DNA of 13,762 nt, taken from positions 1-13,762 of the forward strand of contig JAHLFQ010000086.1 in assembly GCA_018883705.1 (NCBI GenBank), in the 5' to 3' direction. The notes under the pieces were generated by a model that saw only the letters and a list, made by a program, of their open reading frames with translations, was not told where the DNA came from and did not search any database. Made by a program: the position numbers and the translations under genes. This document shows positions 6,032 through 13,709 of the stretch, piece by piece. The DNA is from Candidatus Cellulosilyticum pullistercoris (GTDB lineage Bacteria; Bacillota; Clostridia; Lachnospirales; Cellulosilyticaceae). How positions within the stretch are numbered: the stretch's first letter is position 1; the number at the start of each line of letters is the position of its first letter.

Positions 6032-6544
6032 ATGAATTTATATTCTCTTATTCGTGATGTAAAAGATTTTCCAAAGGAAGGTATTCTTTTTAAAGATATT
6101 ACAACACTACTTCAAGATGGTGAAGGATTAGTGGCATCTATTGATCAAATCGCTTCTAAATTAGAAGGTATTGATTTTGATCTTGTTGTAGGACCAGAAG
6201 CGAGAGGTTTTATTTTTGGGGTACCAACAGCATATAAATTAAAAAAAGGATTTGTACCAGTTAGAAAGCCTGGAAAACTTCCTTATGAATGTATTGAACA
6301 AACATATGATTTAGAGTATGGTACTTCAACGATTGAAATGCATATTGATGCGATTAAAAAAGGACAAAAAGTTGTTATTGTAGATGACTTATTGGCAACA
6401 GGTGGCACAACAAAAGCAATGATTGATCTGATTGAAAAAATGGGTGGAACAGTAGAAAAGATTGTATTCCTTATTGAACTTAAAGACCTTAATGGTCGTG
6501 ACTTATTAAAAGGATACGAAATCGAATCAATTTTACAATATTAG
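6032..6544 (+). CDS. apt: Adenine phosphoribosyltransferase
   Basis: This 170-aa type I phosphoribosyltransferase makes AMP from adenine and PRPP in purine salvage, in the cytoplasm. The PRPP-binding signature VVIVDDLLATGGT is at residues 114-126. Other family marks are FPKEGILFKDI (13-23), GPEARGFIFG (54-63) and the flexible catalytic loop around PGKLPYE and YDLEYGTSTIEMH (80-104). The length is normal for bacterial Apt. AGGAGG ends 5 bases before the ATG. It sits upstream of rel, an arrangement widespread in Firmicutes, where purine salvage and (p)ppGpp metabolism are neighbours. A strong terminator follows, so most transcripts should end after this gene. Next upstream is the divergent S1-domain gene; recJ, a frequent neighbour, is not there. 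Confidence 0.97.
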   Translation: MNLYSLIRDVKDFPKEGILFKDITTLLQDGEGLVASIDQIASKLEGIDFDLVVGPEARGFIFGVPTAYKLKKGFVPVRKPGKLPYECIEQTYDLEYGTSTIEMHIDAIKKGQKVVIVDDLLATGGTTKAMIDLIEKMGGTVEKIVFLIELKDLNGRDLLKGYEIESILQY

Positions 6545-6546
6545 GC

Positions 6547-6596
6547 AATAATAAATAAGCAAAGCATTTTTATGCTTTGCTTATTTATTATTTTAA
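6547..6596 (+). terminator. Strong intrinsic terminator after apt
   Basis: A perfect 21-bp stem (6547-6567 with 6572-6592) has a TTTT loop and ends in ATTATTTTAA. It starts 3 bases after the apt stop codon. The flanking A and T runs make it potentially active in both directions. Confidence 0.9.
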
Positions 6597-6702
6597 TATA
6601 AAAAAATTTATACTATTATAAGATTAAGTACTTATAAGGCGATTAAAAAAGTCTAAAAAGTATCAAAAAATAGGAATAAGAATAAGTTTATGTATTATAG
6701 GA

Positions 6703-6731
6703 TTGAATTTTTGTTTTAAGATGACTATAAT
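6703..6731 (+). promoter_or_regulatory. Sigma-A promoter of rel
   Basis: TTGAAT (6703-6708), a 17-base spacer and a perfect TATAAT (6726-6731), about 40 bases before the start codon. With the apt terminator upstream, this indicates separate transcription of rel. Confidence 0.7.
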
Positions 6732-6772
6732 ATAAAATAATTATAATAAGACTACATAAAGGGGGGTCAGTG

Positions 6773-9001
6773 ATGTCAGAACCAGATGAAATTTATGAAA
6801 AACTAATAGAAAAAATACGTTCCTATCATCCTTCTGATAATTTGGAGATGGTTGAGAGAGCTTATCAACTTGCTAAAAAGGCTCATGAATCCCAATTTAG
6901 AAAGTCAGGAGAACCCTATATCATTCACCCTTTGGCAGTAGCCTGTAATTTAGCGGACTTAGAACTCGATATTGAATCCATCGTGGCAGGGATACTACAT
7001 GACGTAGTGGAGGATACAGACTATACATTAGAAGATATTGAACGTTTATTTAATAAGGAAATTGCTCTTTTAGTAGATGGAGTAACAAAGCTTGGTAAAA
7101 TCCAGTATGCTTCTCAAAATAGACAACTTCAAAAAGAAGAAATCCAAGCTGAGAATTATCGTAAGATGTTTCTTGCCATGGCTCAAGATATAAGGGTAGT
7201 CCTTATTAAGCTTGCAGACAGGCTTCATAATATGCAAACACTGAAATATATGAAACCACAAAAGCAAAAGGAGATAGCTGAAGAAACACTAAGTATTTAT
7301 GCACCTATTGCGAATCGCCTTGGAATTTGTAAGATCAAAGTCGATTTAGAGGATTTATCTTTAAGATATATTCAGCCAGAGGTTTATTATGACTTAGCAC
7401 ATCAAATTGCGAGTAAACGAAAAGAGCGTGTTCAATATATTAATCATATTGTCGATCAGATTAAAGCAAAGGTAGAAGAAGCGGGTATTGAAGCGGTTAT
7501 TGAAGGTAGACCAAAGCATTTCTTTAGTATTTATAAAAAGATTGTTAATAAAAATAAAACGCTAGATCAAATTTATGATTTATTTGCAGTACGTGCTATT
7601 GTCAAAACAGTTAAGGATTGTTATGGGGTACTGGGTATTATACATGAAATGTATACACCTATACCAGGTCGTTTTAAAGATTATATTGCTATGCCAAAGC
7701 CTAATATGTATCGCTCACTTCATACGACACTTATGGGAGAAGAAGGAACACCTTTTGAGATGCAAATCCGTACGGAAGAAATGCATCGTACAGCTGAATA
7801 TGGTATTGCTGCTCATTGGAAGTACAAAGAGGGAAAAACCGATAAGGGTGTGAAAGATAGATCAGAAGAAAAACTGACATGGCTCAGAGAAATTCTGGAA
7901 TGGCAGAGAGATATGAGTGATAACCGCGAATTTATGAGTGCTTTAAAAGGGGACTTAGATGTTTATGCGGATCAGGTTTATGTTTTTACGCCAAAGGGAG
8001 AACTTTTAACTTTACCACAAGGCTCTACACCTATTGATTTTGCTTACCAAATTCATAGTGGTGTAGGTAATAAGATGGTAGGCGCTAAAGTAAATGGTAA
8101 GATTGTTACAATTGATTATGTGCTTAAGAATGGTGACCGTGTGGAAATTCTTACACAAGGTAATGCAAAAGGTCCAAGTAGAGACTGGCTTAATATTGTT
8201 AAGAGTGCACAGGCTCGAAATAAGATTAATCAATGGTTCCGTAAGCAATATAAAGATGAAGATATCTTGCGTGGAAAAGAGCTTTTAGAAATAGCAGCTA
8301 AACAAAGAGGATATAATCTTTCTTATTTAACAGATAGTGCAGTAGTAGATGTCATTTGTAAGCGTTATGGTATGAAAGCGTGGTCGGGTATTTGTGCAGC
8401 CATTGGATATGGTACGATGAAAGAACGCCAAATTATCCAAAAGCTTATTGATGAAACACTCAAGGTAAAGAAAGAATTAGTACCACCAACTATTGTAGAG
8501 GTGCATAGTGAAAATACGCCTGTTCCTAGACCTCATCGTCATTCAAGCGGTATTGTGGTAAAAGGTGTTGGGGACATAGCAGTACGTTTTTCGAAATGTT
8601 GTGGACCACTTCCAGGTGATGATATTATTGGATATATTACGCGTGGACGAGGGGTATCGATTCATCGTGCTGACTGTGTCAATATTTTAAATATGCCACC
8701 AGAGGAAAAGGAACGACTTATAGAAGCAACTTGGCAAGAAGGCAAAGAAGCTATGATCAAACGTACCTATGTAACAGAGATTCAAATTACTTGTTTAGAT
8801 CGCTTAGGTATTATTGTAGACATTTCAAAGATTTTATCTGATATGAAACTACCAGTAAAATCGCTTAATGCCAAAACAACTAAGTCCAATGCAATCTTTA
8901 ATGTAAAAGTTGAGATTTCAGATATTTATCAATTAGAAGAATTAATAAGAAAGATTGAAGCTGTACGAGACGTACTTGAGATTATTCGTGTAAATTCATA
9001 G
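6773..9001 (+). CDS. rel: Bifunctional (p)ppGpp synthetase/hydrolase (long RSH)
   Basis: This cytoplasmic, ribosome-associated enzyme makes and degrades the alarmone (p)ppGpp. Domains in order (numbered from the GTG): HD hydrolase with His53, HD 77-78 and ED 81-82; ADRLHN at 149-154; synthetase with GRFKDYIAMPKPNMYRSLHTT (300-320) and EMQIRTEEMH; TGS (about 397-461); a zinc-finger-like region with KCCGPLPGD (609-617); and a C-terminal ACT/RRM domain (about 667-743). The RFKD motif, rather than ExDD, is that of bifunctional Rel enzymes, and the hydrolase residues look intact. Length (742-743 aa) is normal. Two starts are possible, GTG 6770 and ATG 6773; I take the ATG because the AAAGGGGGG ribosome site ends at 6766, too close to the GTG. 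It has its own promoter and is followed by dtd, as in many Firmicutes. Confidence 0.97.
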   Translation: MSEPDEIYEKLIEKIRSYHPSDNLEMVERAYQLAKKAHESQFRKSGEPYIIHPLAVACNLADLELDIESIVAGILHDVVEDTDYTLEDIERLFNKEIALLVDGVTKLGKIQYASQNRQLQKEEIQAENYRKMFLAMAQDIRVVLIKLADRLHNMQTLKYMKPQKQKEIAEETLSIYAPIANRLGICKIKVDLEDLSLRYIQPEVYYDLAHQIASKRKERVQYINHIVDQIKAKVEEAGIEAVIEGRPKHFFSIYKKIVNKNKTLDQIYDLFAVRAIVKTVKDCYGVLGIIHEMYTPIPGRFKDYIAMPKPNMYRSLHTTLMGEEGTPFEMQIRTEEMHRTAEYGIAAHWKYKEGKTDKGVKDRSEEKLTWLREILEWQRDMSDNREFMSALKGDLDVYADQVYVFTPKGELLTLPQGSTPIDFAYQIHSGVGNKMVGAKVNGKIVTIDYVLKNGDRVEILTQGNAKGPSRDWLNIVKSAQARNKINQWFRKQYKDEDILRGKELLEIAAKQRGYNLSYLTDSAVVDVICKRYGMKAWSGICAAIGYGTMKERQIIQKLIDETLKVKKELVPPTIVEVHSENTPVPRPHRHSSGIVVKGVGDIAVRFSKCCGPLPGDDIIGYITRGRGVSIHRADCVNILNMPPEEKERLIEATWQEGKEAMIKRTYVTEIQITCLDRLGIIVDISKILSDMKLPVKSLNAKTTKSNAIFNVKVEISDIYQLEELIRKIEAVRDVLEIIRVNS

Positions 9002-9010
9002 AAGTATATA

Positions 9011-9048
9011 AGGGGTATGCCTTAAATTAATAAGGGCGTACCTCTTTT
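9011..9048 (+). terminator. Probable intrinsic terminator between rel and dtd
   Basis: An 11-bp stem (9011-9021 with 9035-9045, two G-U wobbles) is followed by TTTTG, 10 bases after the rel stop. The U tract is short, so read-through into dtd is likely. Confidence 0.55.
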
Positions 9049-9127
9049 GTTAAGGAAGAAGATAGTATTAAAGTGATTGATTAGAAATAGCACCAAGCTA
9101 GATAAAGATGTTAAAGGGAGGATGATT

Positions 9128-9577
9128 ATGAGAGCAGTTGTACAAAGAGTAAGTGAAGCATCTGTTACAGTAGAAGGCAAAGTTGTTGGAAAAATTAATA
9201 GAGGATTAATGGTATTAGTAGCAGTAAGAAGCGAAGATACCATGCAGGACTTTGATTATATTGCTAAAAAAATTGCTGGACTACGTGTATTTAGTGATGA
9301 GGCAGATAAAATGAATCTATCTGTGAAAGATATAGGAGGAAAACTTCTGATTGTGCCACAGTTCACTTTATATGGAAGTGTTGTTAAAGGAATGCGACCT
9401 AGCTTTACAGCATCAGGTTCAGTAGAAGAGGCAAGAGAGAAGTTTCATACATTTATTAAACGTTTAGAGCAAGAAGAAGTTCCTATTGAGATGGGAATCT
9501 TCCAAGCAGATATGAAAGTAGCTTTAGTAAATGATGGGCCCGTTACCATTTTACTAGATAGTAGCAAGTTATTTTAG
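9128..9577 (+). CDS. dtd: D-aminoacyl-tRNA deacylase
   Basis: This 149-aa cytoplasmic enzyme removes D-amino acids (and glycine from tRNA-Ala) from mischarged tRNAs. ATG 9128 gives the family's usual N-terminus MRAVVQRV and follows AGGGAGG by 6 bases; upstream ATGs in the frame overlap the ribosome site or have none. Family marks are KMNLSVKDIGG (61-71), QFTLYG (78-83) with Thr80, GMRPSF (88-93), and NDGPVT (135-140), whose Gly-Pro reaches into the partner active site of the dimer. One oddity is that the usual SQFTL motif reads PQFTL, with Pro at position 77. Otherwise length and order are normal. It follows rel closely and probably shares some of its transcripts. Confidence 0.95.
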   Translation: MRAVVQRVSEASVTVEGKVVGKINRGLMVLVAVRSEDTMQDFDYIAKKIAGLRVFSDEADKMNLSVKDIGGKLLIVPQFTLYGSVVKGMRPSFTASGSVEEAREKFHTFIKRLEQEEVPIEMGIFQADMKVALVNDGPVTILLDSSKLF

Positions 9578-9697
9578 TATATTGTATAGATAGCTTAAAT
9601 AGGTATCTGTCATATCCTATTTCCAATACAAGAGATGCAAAAAATGAGAACACATAGTATAATAGATAATAAATCTTAGAAAGTTGGAGGAAGACAT

Positions 9698-10345
9698 ATG
9701 ATACAAGCATTATCAGGCGGTATGTTCGGTGAATTAACTTATTTATATATAGATGATGTTACAAAACATGGTTTTGTAATAGATCCAGGTGTAGAGGGCG
9801 AGAAACTTGTAAACTATATAAAAGAACAAGGTTTTGTCATTGAAAAAATACTGCTTACACATGGACATATAGACCATATTAGTTCAGCAAAGGAAGTAAG
9901 AGACGCTTTAGGTGCATCTATTGTGATTCATAAAGAAGGAAAAATTTATTTAGAAGATCCAAAATGGAACTTATCAATGAATTATTTTGAGGTGCCACTT
10001 ACTATGGAGGCAGATGAATATGTAGAGCATGGTGATGAGATTGTTCTTGAAGCAAATGCTGATTTTAAAGTACAAGTCATTTATGTACCAGGTCATACTG
10101 CAGACGGAGTCGCTTATTATTCTGAGAAAGAAGGGCTAGCTTTTGTAGGAGATATTATATTTGAAGGTAGTGTTGGACGTTCTGATTTATTAGGTGGCAA
10201 TGCTGTAAAACTTTTAGATGGTATTCGAAAGCAAATTTTCTCTTTACCAGATGAAACGGTACTTTTCCCAGGTCATGGAAATCAAACAACAGTTAAAAAG
10301 GAGCGAGAAACAAGCCCTGTCTTTAACTTTTATGATGGAATGTAA
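9698..10345 (+). CDS. Metallo-beta-lactamase-fold hydrolase (glyoxalase II-like)
   Basis: A 215-aa cytoplasmic MBL-fold protein. Its metal ligands are complete: THGHIDH (54-60, giving His55, His57, Asp59 and His60), His133 in VPGHTADG, Asp152 in FVGDIIFEGSVGRSD, and His193 in PGHG. The GRSDLLGG stretch and the length match the YcbL/glyoxalase II-like subfamily, which hydrolyses thioesters; a true hydroxyacylglutathione hydrolase has an extra C-terminal domain that is lacking here, so the in vivo substrate is uncertain. GGAGG lies 8 bases before the ATG. It stands between dtd and hemZ, an order I know from other Clostridia. A TATAAT at 9658-9663 lies close upstream, but no convincing -35 accompanies it. 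Confidence 0.93.
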   Translation: MIQALSGGMFGELTYLYIDDVTKHGFVIDPGVEGEKLVNYIKEQGFVIEKILLTHGHIDHISSAKEVRDALGASIVIHKEGKIYLEDPKWNLSMNYFEVPLTMEADEYVEHGDEIVLEANADFKVQVIYVPGHTADGVAYYSEKEGLAFVGDIIFEGSVGRSDLLGGNAVKLLDGIRKQIFSLPDETVLFPGHGNQTTVKKERETSPVFNFYDGM

Positions 10346-10390
10346 AATGACTGAGGGTTAGAAAGAGAAAGAAAAGAGGCAGAAGATACT

Positions 10391-11833
10391 ATGATAGAAT
10401 TGTTATGCGAAGGACATGAAGCTTCTTATGAGCTAACTAATGTCATGAACTTATTTTTACCTTATATTAAAGACTCCCTCCTATTACAAACTATTTATGA
10501 CGGAGAAAAGTCTATTGCACGTTTAAAACAAGAAGCGGTTGTACTTTACGAACAGGTATATCCTGTAAACTTATTAGGAGATGCTATTAGAGATAAAAAA
10601 GCCATTAAAGAATCTTTAAAGAAAGCAGTTTATGATGTTTTAGTAGCATATACAGGAAAGACCATGCCATGGGGTATTCTAACAGGAATTAGGCCAACTA
10701 AGCTTGTTCATGAAGCCATCAAAGAAGGGCTAAATGATGCTGAAATTGATGCTTATCTTGATGAAGCGTATAAAGTTAGCCCTAATAAACGCGTTTTAAT
10801 GCGTGAGGTAGCAAAACAAGAATTAGCTATTTTAGAAAAGAATCAGCCAGATGAAGTAAGCATTTATATTGGTATTCCATTTTGTCCGACGCGCTGTGTG
10901 TATTGTTCTTTTACGGCTTATTCATTAGAACAAATGCAAAATAAAGTAGAACCGTATCTAGAAGCACTTTTTAAAGAAATTAGCTTTGTAGCAGAAGCAA
11001 AGAAAAACATGAGAATTCGTAGCTTATATATAGGTGGTGGTACGCCTACAAGCTTAAATGAAGATCAATTAGATAGACTTCTTAGTCATGTAGAAAAGTG
11101 TTTTAATTTAAGTCAAATTGAAGAGTATACTTTGGAAGCAGGACGACCTGATACAATTAATGCTGAAAAATTACGAATTATGAAGGCACATGGTGTCGGA
11201 CGTATCTCTATTAATCCGCAAAGTATGAATCAAAAGACCTTAGACGCAATTGGAAGAAGGCACAGTGTTGAAGATATTAGAGAAGTGTTTAGGGTGGCAC
11301 GAGAATTAGGCCATAATAATATCAATATGGATATGATTTTAGGCTTACCAGGAGAAGATTTAAAGGATGTTGCATACACTTTAGCAGAGCTTAAAAAACT
11401 AGGTCCAGAAAATATAACGGTTCATACGATGGCCATAAAAAGAGCTTCAAAATTAAAAGAAGCCCTCACCTTAGATGAAGCATCTATTCATCTAACAGAA
11501 GGAGAAAAGATTCAGGAGATGCTTAATCTGTGTGAAATGGAAATGAGTCAAATGGGACTTTATCCTTATTACATGTATAGACAAAAAAATATGCTAGGTA
11601 ATTTTGAGAATGTAGGATATGCAAAGCCAGGTACAGAGGGTATTTATAATATTGAGATTATGGAAGAAGCTGAAAGTATTATTGCTTTGGGCGCAGGTGC
11701 TATCACCAAAATGGTTTATCAAAATGGTGAACGCATCGATCGTATTCCAAATGTAAAAAGTTTGAAAGATTATATTGAACGTATTGATGAGATGATTGAA
11801 AGAAAGCGCGAAGGCTTTGAGAAATATCGATAA
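10391..11833 (+). CDS. hemZ: Coproporphyrinogen dehydrogenase HemZ (radical SAM)
   Basis: A 480-aa radical SAM enzyme of the HemZ type, annotated as oxygen-independent coproporphyrinogen III oxidase (decarboxylation to protoporphyrinogen in heme synthesis). The iron-sulfur motif C165xxxC169xxC172 lies in YIGIPFCPTRCVYCSF, followed by GGGTPTSL (215-222), which helps bind SAM. The N-terminal region with TMPWGILTGIRPTKL (91-105) is the HemZ-specific part that distinguishes it from HemN. EAGRPDTI and the conserved C-terminal part are also present. Length is near that of Bacillus subtilis HemZ. True heme synthesis is not shown by the window; anaerobic Clostridia often carry hemZ without a full pathway, so the biological role is open. 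It follows the MBL gene by 45 bases, with a weak ribosome site (GAGG), suggesting co-transcription. Confidence 0.93.
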   Translation: MIELLCEGHEASYELTNVMNLFLPYIKDSLLLQTIYDGEKSIARLKQEAVVLYEQVYPVNLLGDAIRDKKAIKESLKKAVYDVLVAYTGKTMPWGILTGIRPTKLVHEAIKEGLNDAEIDAYLDEAYKVSPNKRVLMREVAKQELAILEKNQPDEVSIYIGIPFCPTRCVYCSFTAYSLEQMQNKVEPYLEALFKEISFVAEAKKNMRIRSLYIGGGTPTSLNEDQLDRLLSHVEKCFNLSQIEEYTLEAGRPDTINAEKLRIMKAHGVGRISINPQSMNQKTLDAIGRRHSVEDIREVFRVARELGHNNINMDMILGLPGEDLKDVAYTLAELKKLGPENITVHTMAIKRASKLKEALTLDEASIHLTEGEKIQEMLNLCEMEMSQMGLYPYYMYRQKNMLGNFENVGYAKPGTEGIYNIEIMEEAESIIALGAGAITKMVYQNGERIDRIPNVKSLKDYIERIDEMIERKREGFEKYR

Positions 11834-11868
11834 GTGAGCGCTTTATAAAAATAAGAAGTAGTTTAGAA

Positions 11869-11899
11869 GACTTTTAAGTCAGCTAAGCTGCTTTTTTTT
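11869..11899 (+). terminator. Possible intrinsic terminator after hemZ
   Basis: The short stem CAGC-TAA-GCTG (11880-11890) is followed by C and eight T. A small palindrome GACTTTTAAGTC precedes it (11869-11880). The U tract is strong but the stem is only 4 bp. Confidence 0.5.
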
Positions 11900-12028
11900 A
11901 TGATCAATCAAGACCAATAGGTAGAAGGCGTCAAACCGAGTAGCTTGAAGTGTCAATCATGAGAAAAAGAATAATAAATGAATAATAGGTAAAACTAAAA
12001 AAGAATAAGAAGAAAGGGAGGTATTTCT

Positions 12029-12205
12029 ATGAAAAGTAAGATTATATTAGCTATTTTATGTATTTGCTTGATTGTCGCTGGAGGTGCTACGGCTTACTAT
12101 TGCTTTGATTTAGGTGAAGCACCTGATTATAGTAGTGGAATGTTTGTAGATAGGGGCGAATCAGATGGATATGCAACAAGTTACAATTTACTTACGTGCT
12201 TATAA
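12029..12205 (+). CDS. 58-aa secreted or membrane peptide leading the spoVA operon
   Basis: A short gene opens at ATG 12029 with an excellent ribosome site (AAAGGGAGG, ending at 12021) and stops with TAA at 12203-12205. The N-terminus has a signal-peptide build: MKSK, a hydrophobic core (IILAILCICLIVAGG, 5-19), then Ala-Thr-Ala at 20-22, which fits a signal peptidase I site. The remaining 36 residues are polar and acidic (GEAPDY, DRGESDG), with two cysteines (25 and 57). It may be secreted, or stay as a single-helix membrane peptide. It overlaps spoVAA by 41 bases in another frame, so the spoVAA ribosome site lies inside it and the two are probably translationally coupled. I know no named family; its place suggests expression in the forespore, by inference. 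Confidence 0.6.
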   Translation: MKSKIILAILCICLIVAGGATAYYCFDLGEAPDYSSGMFVDRGESDGYATSYNLLTCL

Positions 12206-12800
12206 AAGAAAAACCGTAGAGGCTCAAAAATGGGTAACGATTGGAGAAATAGCAGATGTGGCTGCACCATCTGAAGTGAAGGCCAAGGTAGATGCGACGA
12301 AAATCTTTTGTGTACCAGAGCCTGATAAAAAAGGTAAATATATTATTACAATTATCGAAATTATTAATAGAATTTGGAAGGATTATCCTAAAGCAGAGAT
12401 TCAAAATTTGGGAGAACCCGATATTGTTATTGAGTATCAACCTAACCCTACTAAGCCTAAGGATATTTGGGAATGGGTGAAAGTACTAGGGGTGTGTATG
12501 ATTGTATTTACAGGTGCATGTATTGCTATTATGACCTATAATACGGATACTTCACTGGGAAAAACCTTTATTATTCTTAATCAGATGTTTACAGGGGAAG
12601 CAGTAGAGCAACCTTTCCTGTTTACCATTCCTTATTCTATAGGAATTACTGTGGGCATTATTGTTTTCTTTAATCATATTGGTTTTCGCAAAATTACAGA
12701 AGACCCCACACCTATGCAAGTAGAAATGAAAAATTATGAAATGGATGTAGAGAATTGTGAGATTGCAACGATTACTGACCGCAGAAGAGGAGAGCCATGA
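12165..12800 (+). CDS. spoVAA: Stage V sporulation protein AA
   Basis: This 211-aa protein matches Bacillus subtilis SpoVAA in length and layout. An N-terminal soluble domain (VTIYLRAYKRKTVEAQ onward, about residues 1-95) is followed by two membrane helices (about 105-123 and 152-170). The conserved stretch between and after them includes FTGACIAIM, QPFLFTIPYSIG, FFNHI and TEDPTPMQVEM. It is part of the forespore inner-membrane complex for dipicolinic acid uptake and release. ATG 12165 is chosen for the GGGG site at 12152-12156; ATG 12171 is a possible alternative. The start lies inside the preceding 58-aa gene and the stop overlaps the spoVAB start (ATGA), pointing to tight translational coupling. 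Forespore sigma-G control is known for spoVA operons, but I cannot define the promoter here. Confidence 0.95.
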   Translation: MDMQQVTIYLRAYKRKTVEAQKWVTIGEIADVAAPSEVKAKVDATKIFCVPEPDKKGKYIITIIEIINRIWKDYPKAEIQNLGEPDIVIEYQPNPTKPKDIWEWVKVLGVCMIVFTGACIAIMTYNTDTSLGKTFIILNQMFTGEAVEQPFLFTIPYSIGITVGIIVFFNHIGFRKITEDPTPMQVEMKNYEMDVENCEIATITDRRRGEP

Positions 12801-13243
12801 TGTGGGAAGTATGTAGTGTTATCATAAGAATTATTTTAGGACTAGGCGCAGGTTTTGTGGTTTCTGGAGGCGTAGTTGCCTTTATTTCTATCATTGGTGT
12901 GATTCCACTTATGGCATATCGTACTAAAACAGTGCATGCTATGATGTGGTATGAAAATGCCATTATTGTGGGTAGTATGCTAGGCAGTATTTTTTCAATG
13001 TGGCACTTTAGATTACCCAATATTCCTATTCTAATCGTCATATTATTATTTGCATTTGGAATGTTTATTGGAGCGCTTATTATTGCCCTTGCAGAGGTAT
13101 TAGATGTACTTCCTATTATGAATAGGCGTATTAAAATGAGAAAAGGTATCACATTAATTGTATTTGCTTTAGCATTAGGGAAGCTAGCAGGTTCTTTATG
13201 CTATTGGATCTATCCATACTTTATAGAAATTATTACTGGGTAA
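12797..13243 (+). CDS. spoVAB: Stage V sporulation protein AB
   Basis: A 148-aa integral membrane protein with about four helices (roughly residues 12-38, 52-68, 74-98 and 116-140), like Bacillus subtilis SpoVAB (about 140 aa). The stretches SGGVVAFISIIGVIPLMAYR and AEVLDVLPIMNRRIKM are typical of the family. It acts with the other SpoVA proteins at the forespore inner membrane in dipicolinic acid movement. The start overlaps the spoVAA stop by 4 bases (ATGA), with GAGGAG just ahead; a second ATG follows immediately at 12800. The spoVAC start lies 12 bases after its stop. Confidence 0.93.
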   Translation: MMWEVCSVIIRIILGLGAGFVVSGGVVAFISIIGVIPLMAYRTKTVHAMMWYENAIIVGSMLGSIFSMWHFRLPNIPILIVILLFAFGMFIGALIIALAEVLDVLPIMNRRIKMRKGITLIVFALALGKLAGSLCYWIYPYFIEIITG

Positions 13244-13255
13244 AGGAGAAAATCA

Positions 13256-13699
13256 ATGTCTAACATTAATCAAGTAAAAAGTGAGTATCAAAAAATTGTC
13301 GATAAGCATTCTCCCAAAAATAAAGTGTTTGTAAATAGTATTAAAGCCTTTTTTATAGGAGGTATTATCTGTTCATTAGGTCAACTACTGATTGACTGCT
13401 ATATGTTTTGGGGACTTTCGTTTCCAGAAGCAAGTACATGGGCAACAGATAGTTTAATTTTTATTAGTGCTGTAATGACGGCTTTTAATGTTTATGATAA
13501 TGTTGGGAGATTTGGTGGTGCAGGGGCGCTTGTACCGATTACAGGATTTGCCAATTCTATGGTTAGTGCAGGTATGGAGTACAAAAAAGAGGGCTATATT
13601 TATGGACTAGGTGCTAAGATCTTTACTATAGCAGGCCCTGTTATTGTATTTGGTACCATTTCGAGTGTGATTATTGGTATTATTTATTACTTTATTTAG
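13256..13699 (+). CDS. spoVAC: Stage V sporulation protein AC (channel subunit)
   Basis: The 147-aa membrane protein carries the highly conserved SpoVAC core YDNVGRFGGAGALVPITGF (80-98), then ANSMVSAGMEYKKEGY and GLGAKIFTIAGPVIVFG. In Bacillus subtilis SpoVAC behaves as a mechanosensitive channel that releases dipicolinic acid during germination. Helices are visible at about 28-50, 62-82 and 120-145, with a glycine-rich re-entrant-looking region between. The short soluble N-terminus (SNINQVKSEYQKIVDKHSPK) is also typical. AAAGGAG lies 7 bases before the ATG. The stop overlaps the ribosome site of spoVAD (AGGAGG at 13698-13703). Confidence 0.96.
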   Translation: MSNINQVKSEYQKIVDKHSPKNKVFVNSIKAFFIGGIICSLGQLLIDCYMFWGLSFPEASTWATDSLIFISAVMTAFNVYDNVGRFGGAGALVPITGFANSMVSAGMEYKKEGYIYGLGAKIFTIAGPVIVFGTISSVIIGIIYYFI

Positions 13700-13709
13700 G
13701 AGGCATATT

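Noticed and set aside
9022..9243. 73-aa minus-strand frame over the rel-dtd gap
   Set aside because: Antisense shadow of dtd without start signals; the same applies to frames inside rel (7070-7267, 7575-7853, 8012-8288).
9597..9622. Terminator after dtd
   Set aside because: AAATAGG / CCTATTT can pair, but the stem is AT-rich and no T run follows.
11979..12007. Sigma-G promoter for the spoVA operon
   Set aside because: TGAATA at 11979-11984 matches the -35, but no acceptable CATnnTA lies at the right distance (best is AAGAATA after 16 bases), so I do not annotate it.
12029..12205. The 58-aa frame as a frameshifted N-terminus of SpoVAA
   Set aside because: SpoVAA already starts at its normal N-terminal domain at 12165 with a ribosome site, and Bacillus SpoVAA has no signal peptide.
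12192..13152. Extra frames inside spoVAA and spoVAB (12192-12440, 12292-12480, 12772-13152)
   Set aside because: They overlap fully recognised spoVA genes and have no ribosome sites of their own.
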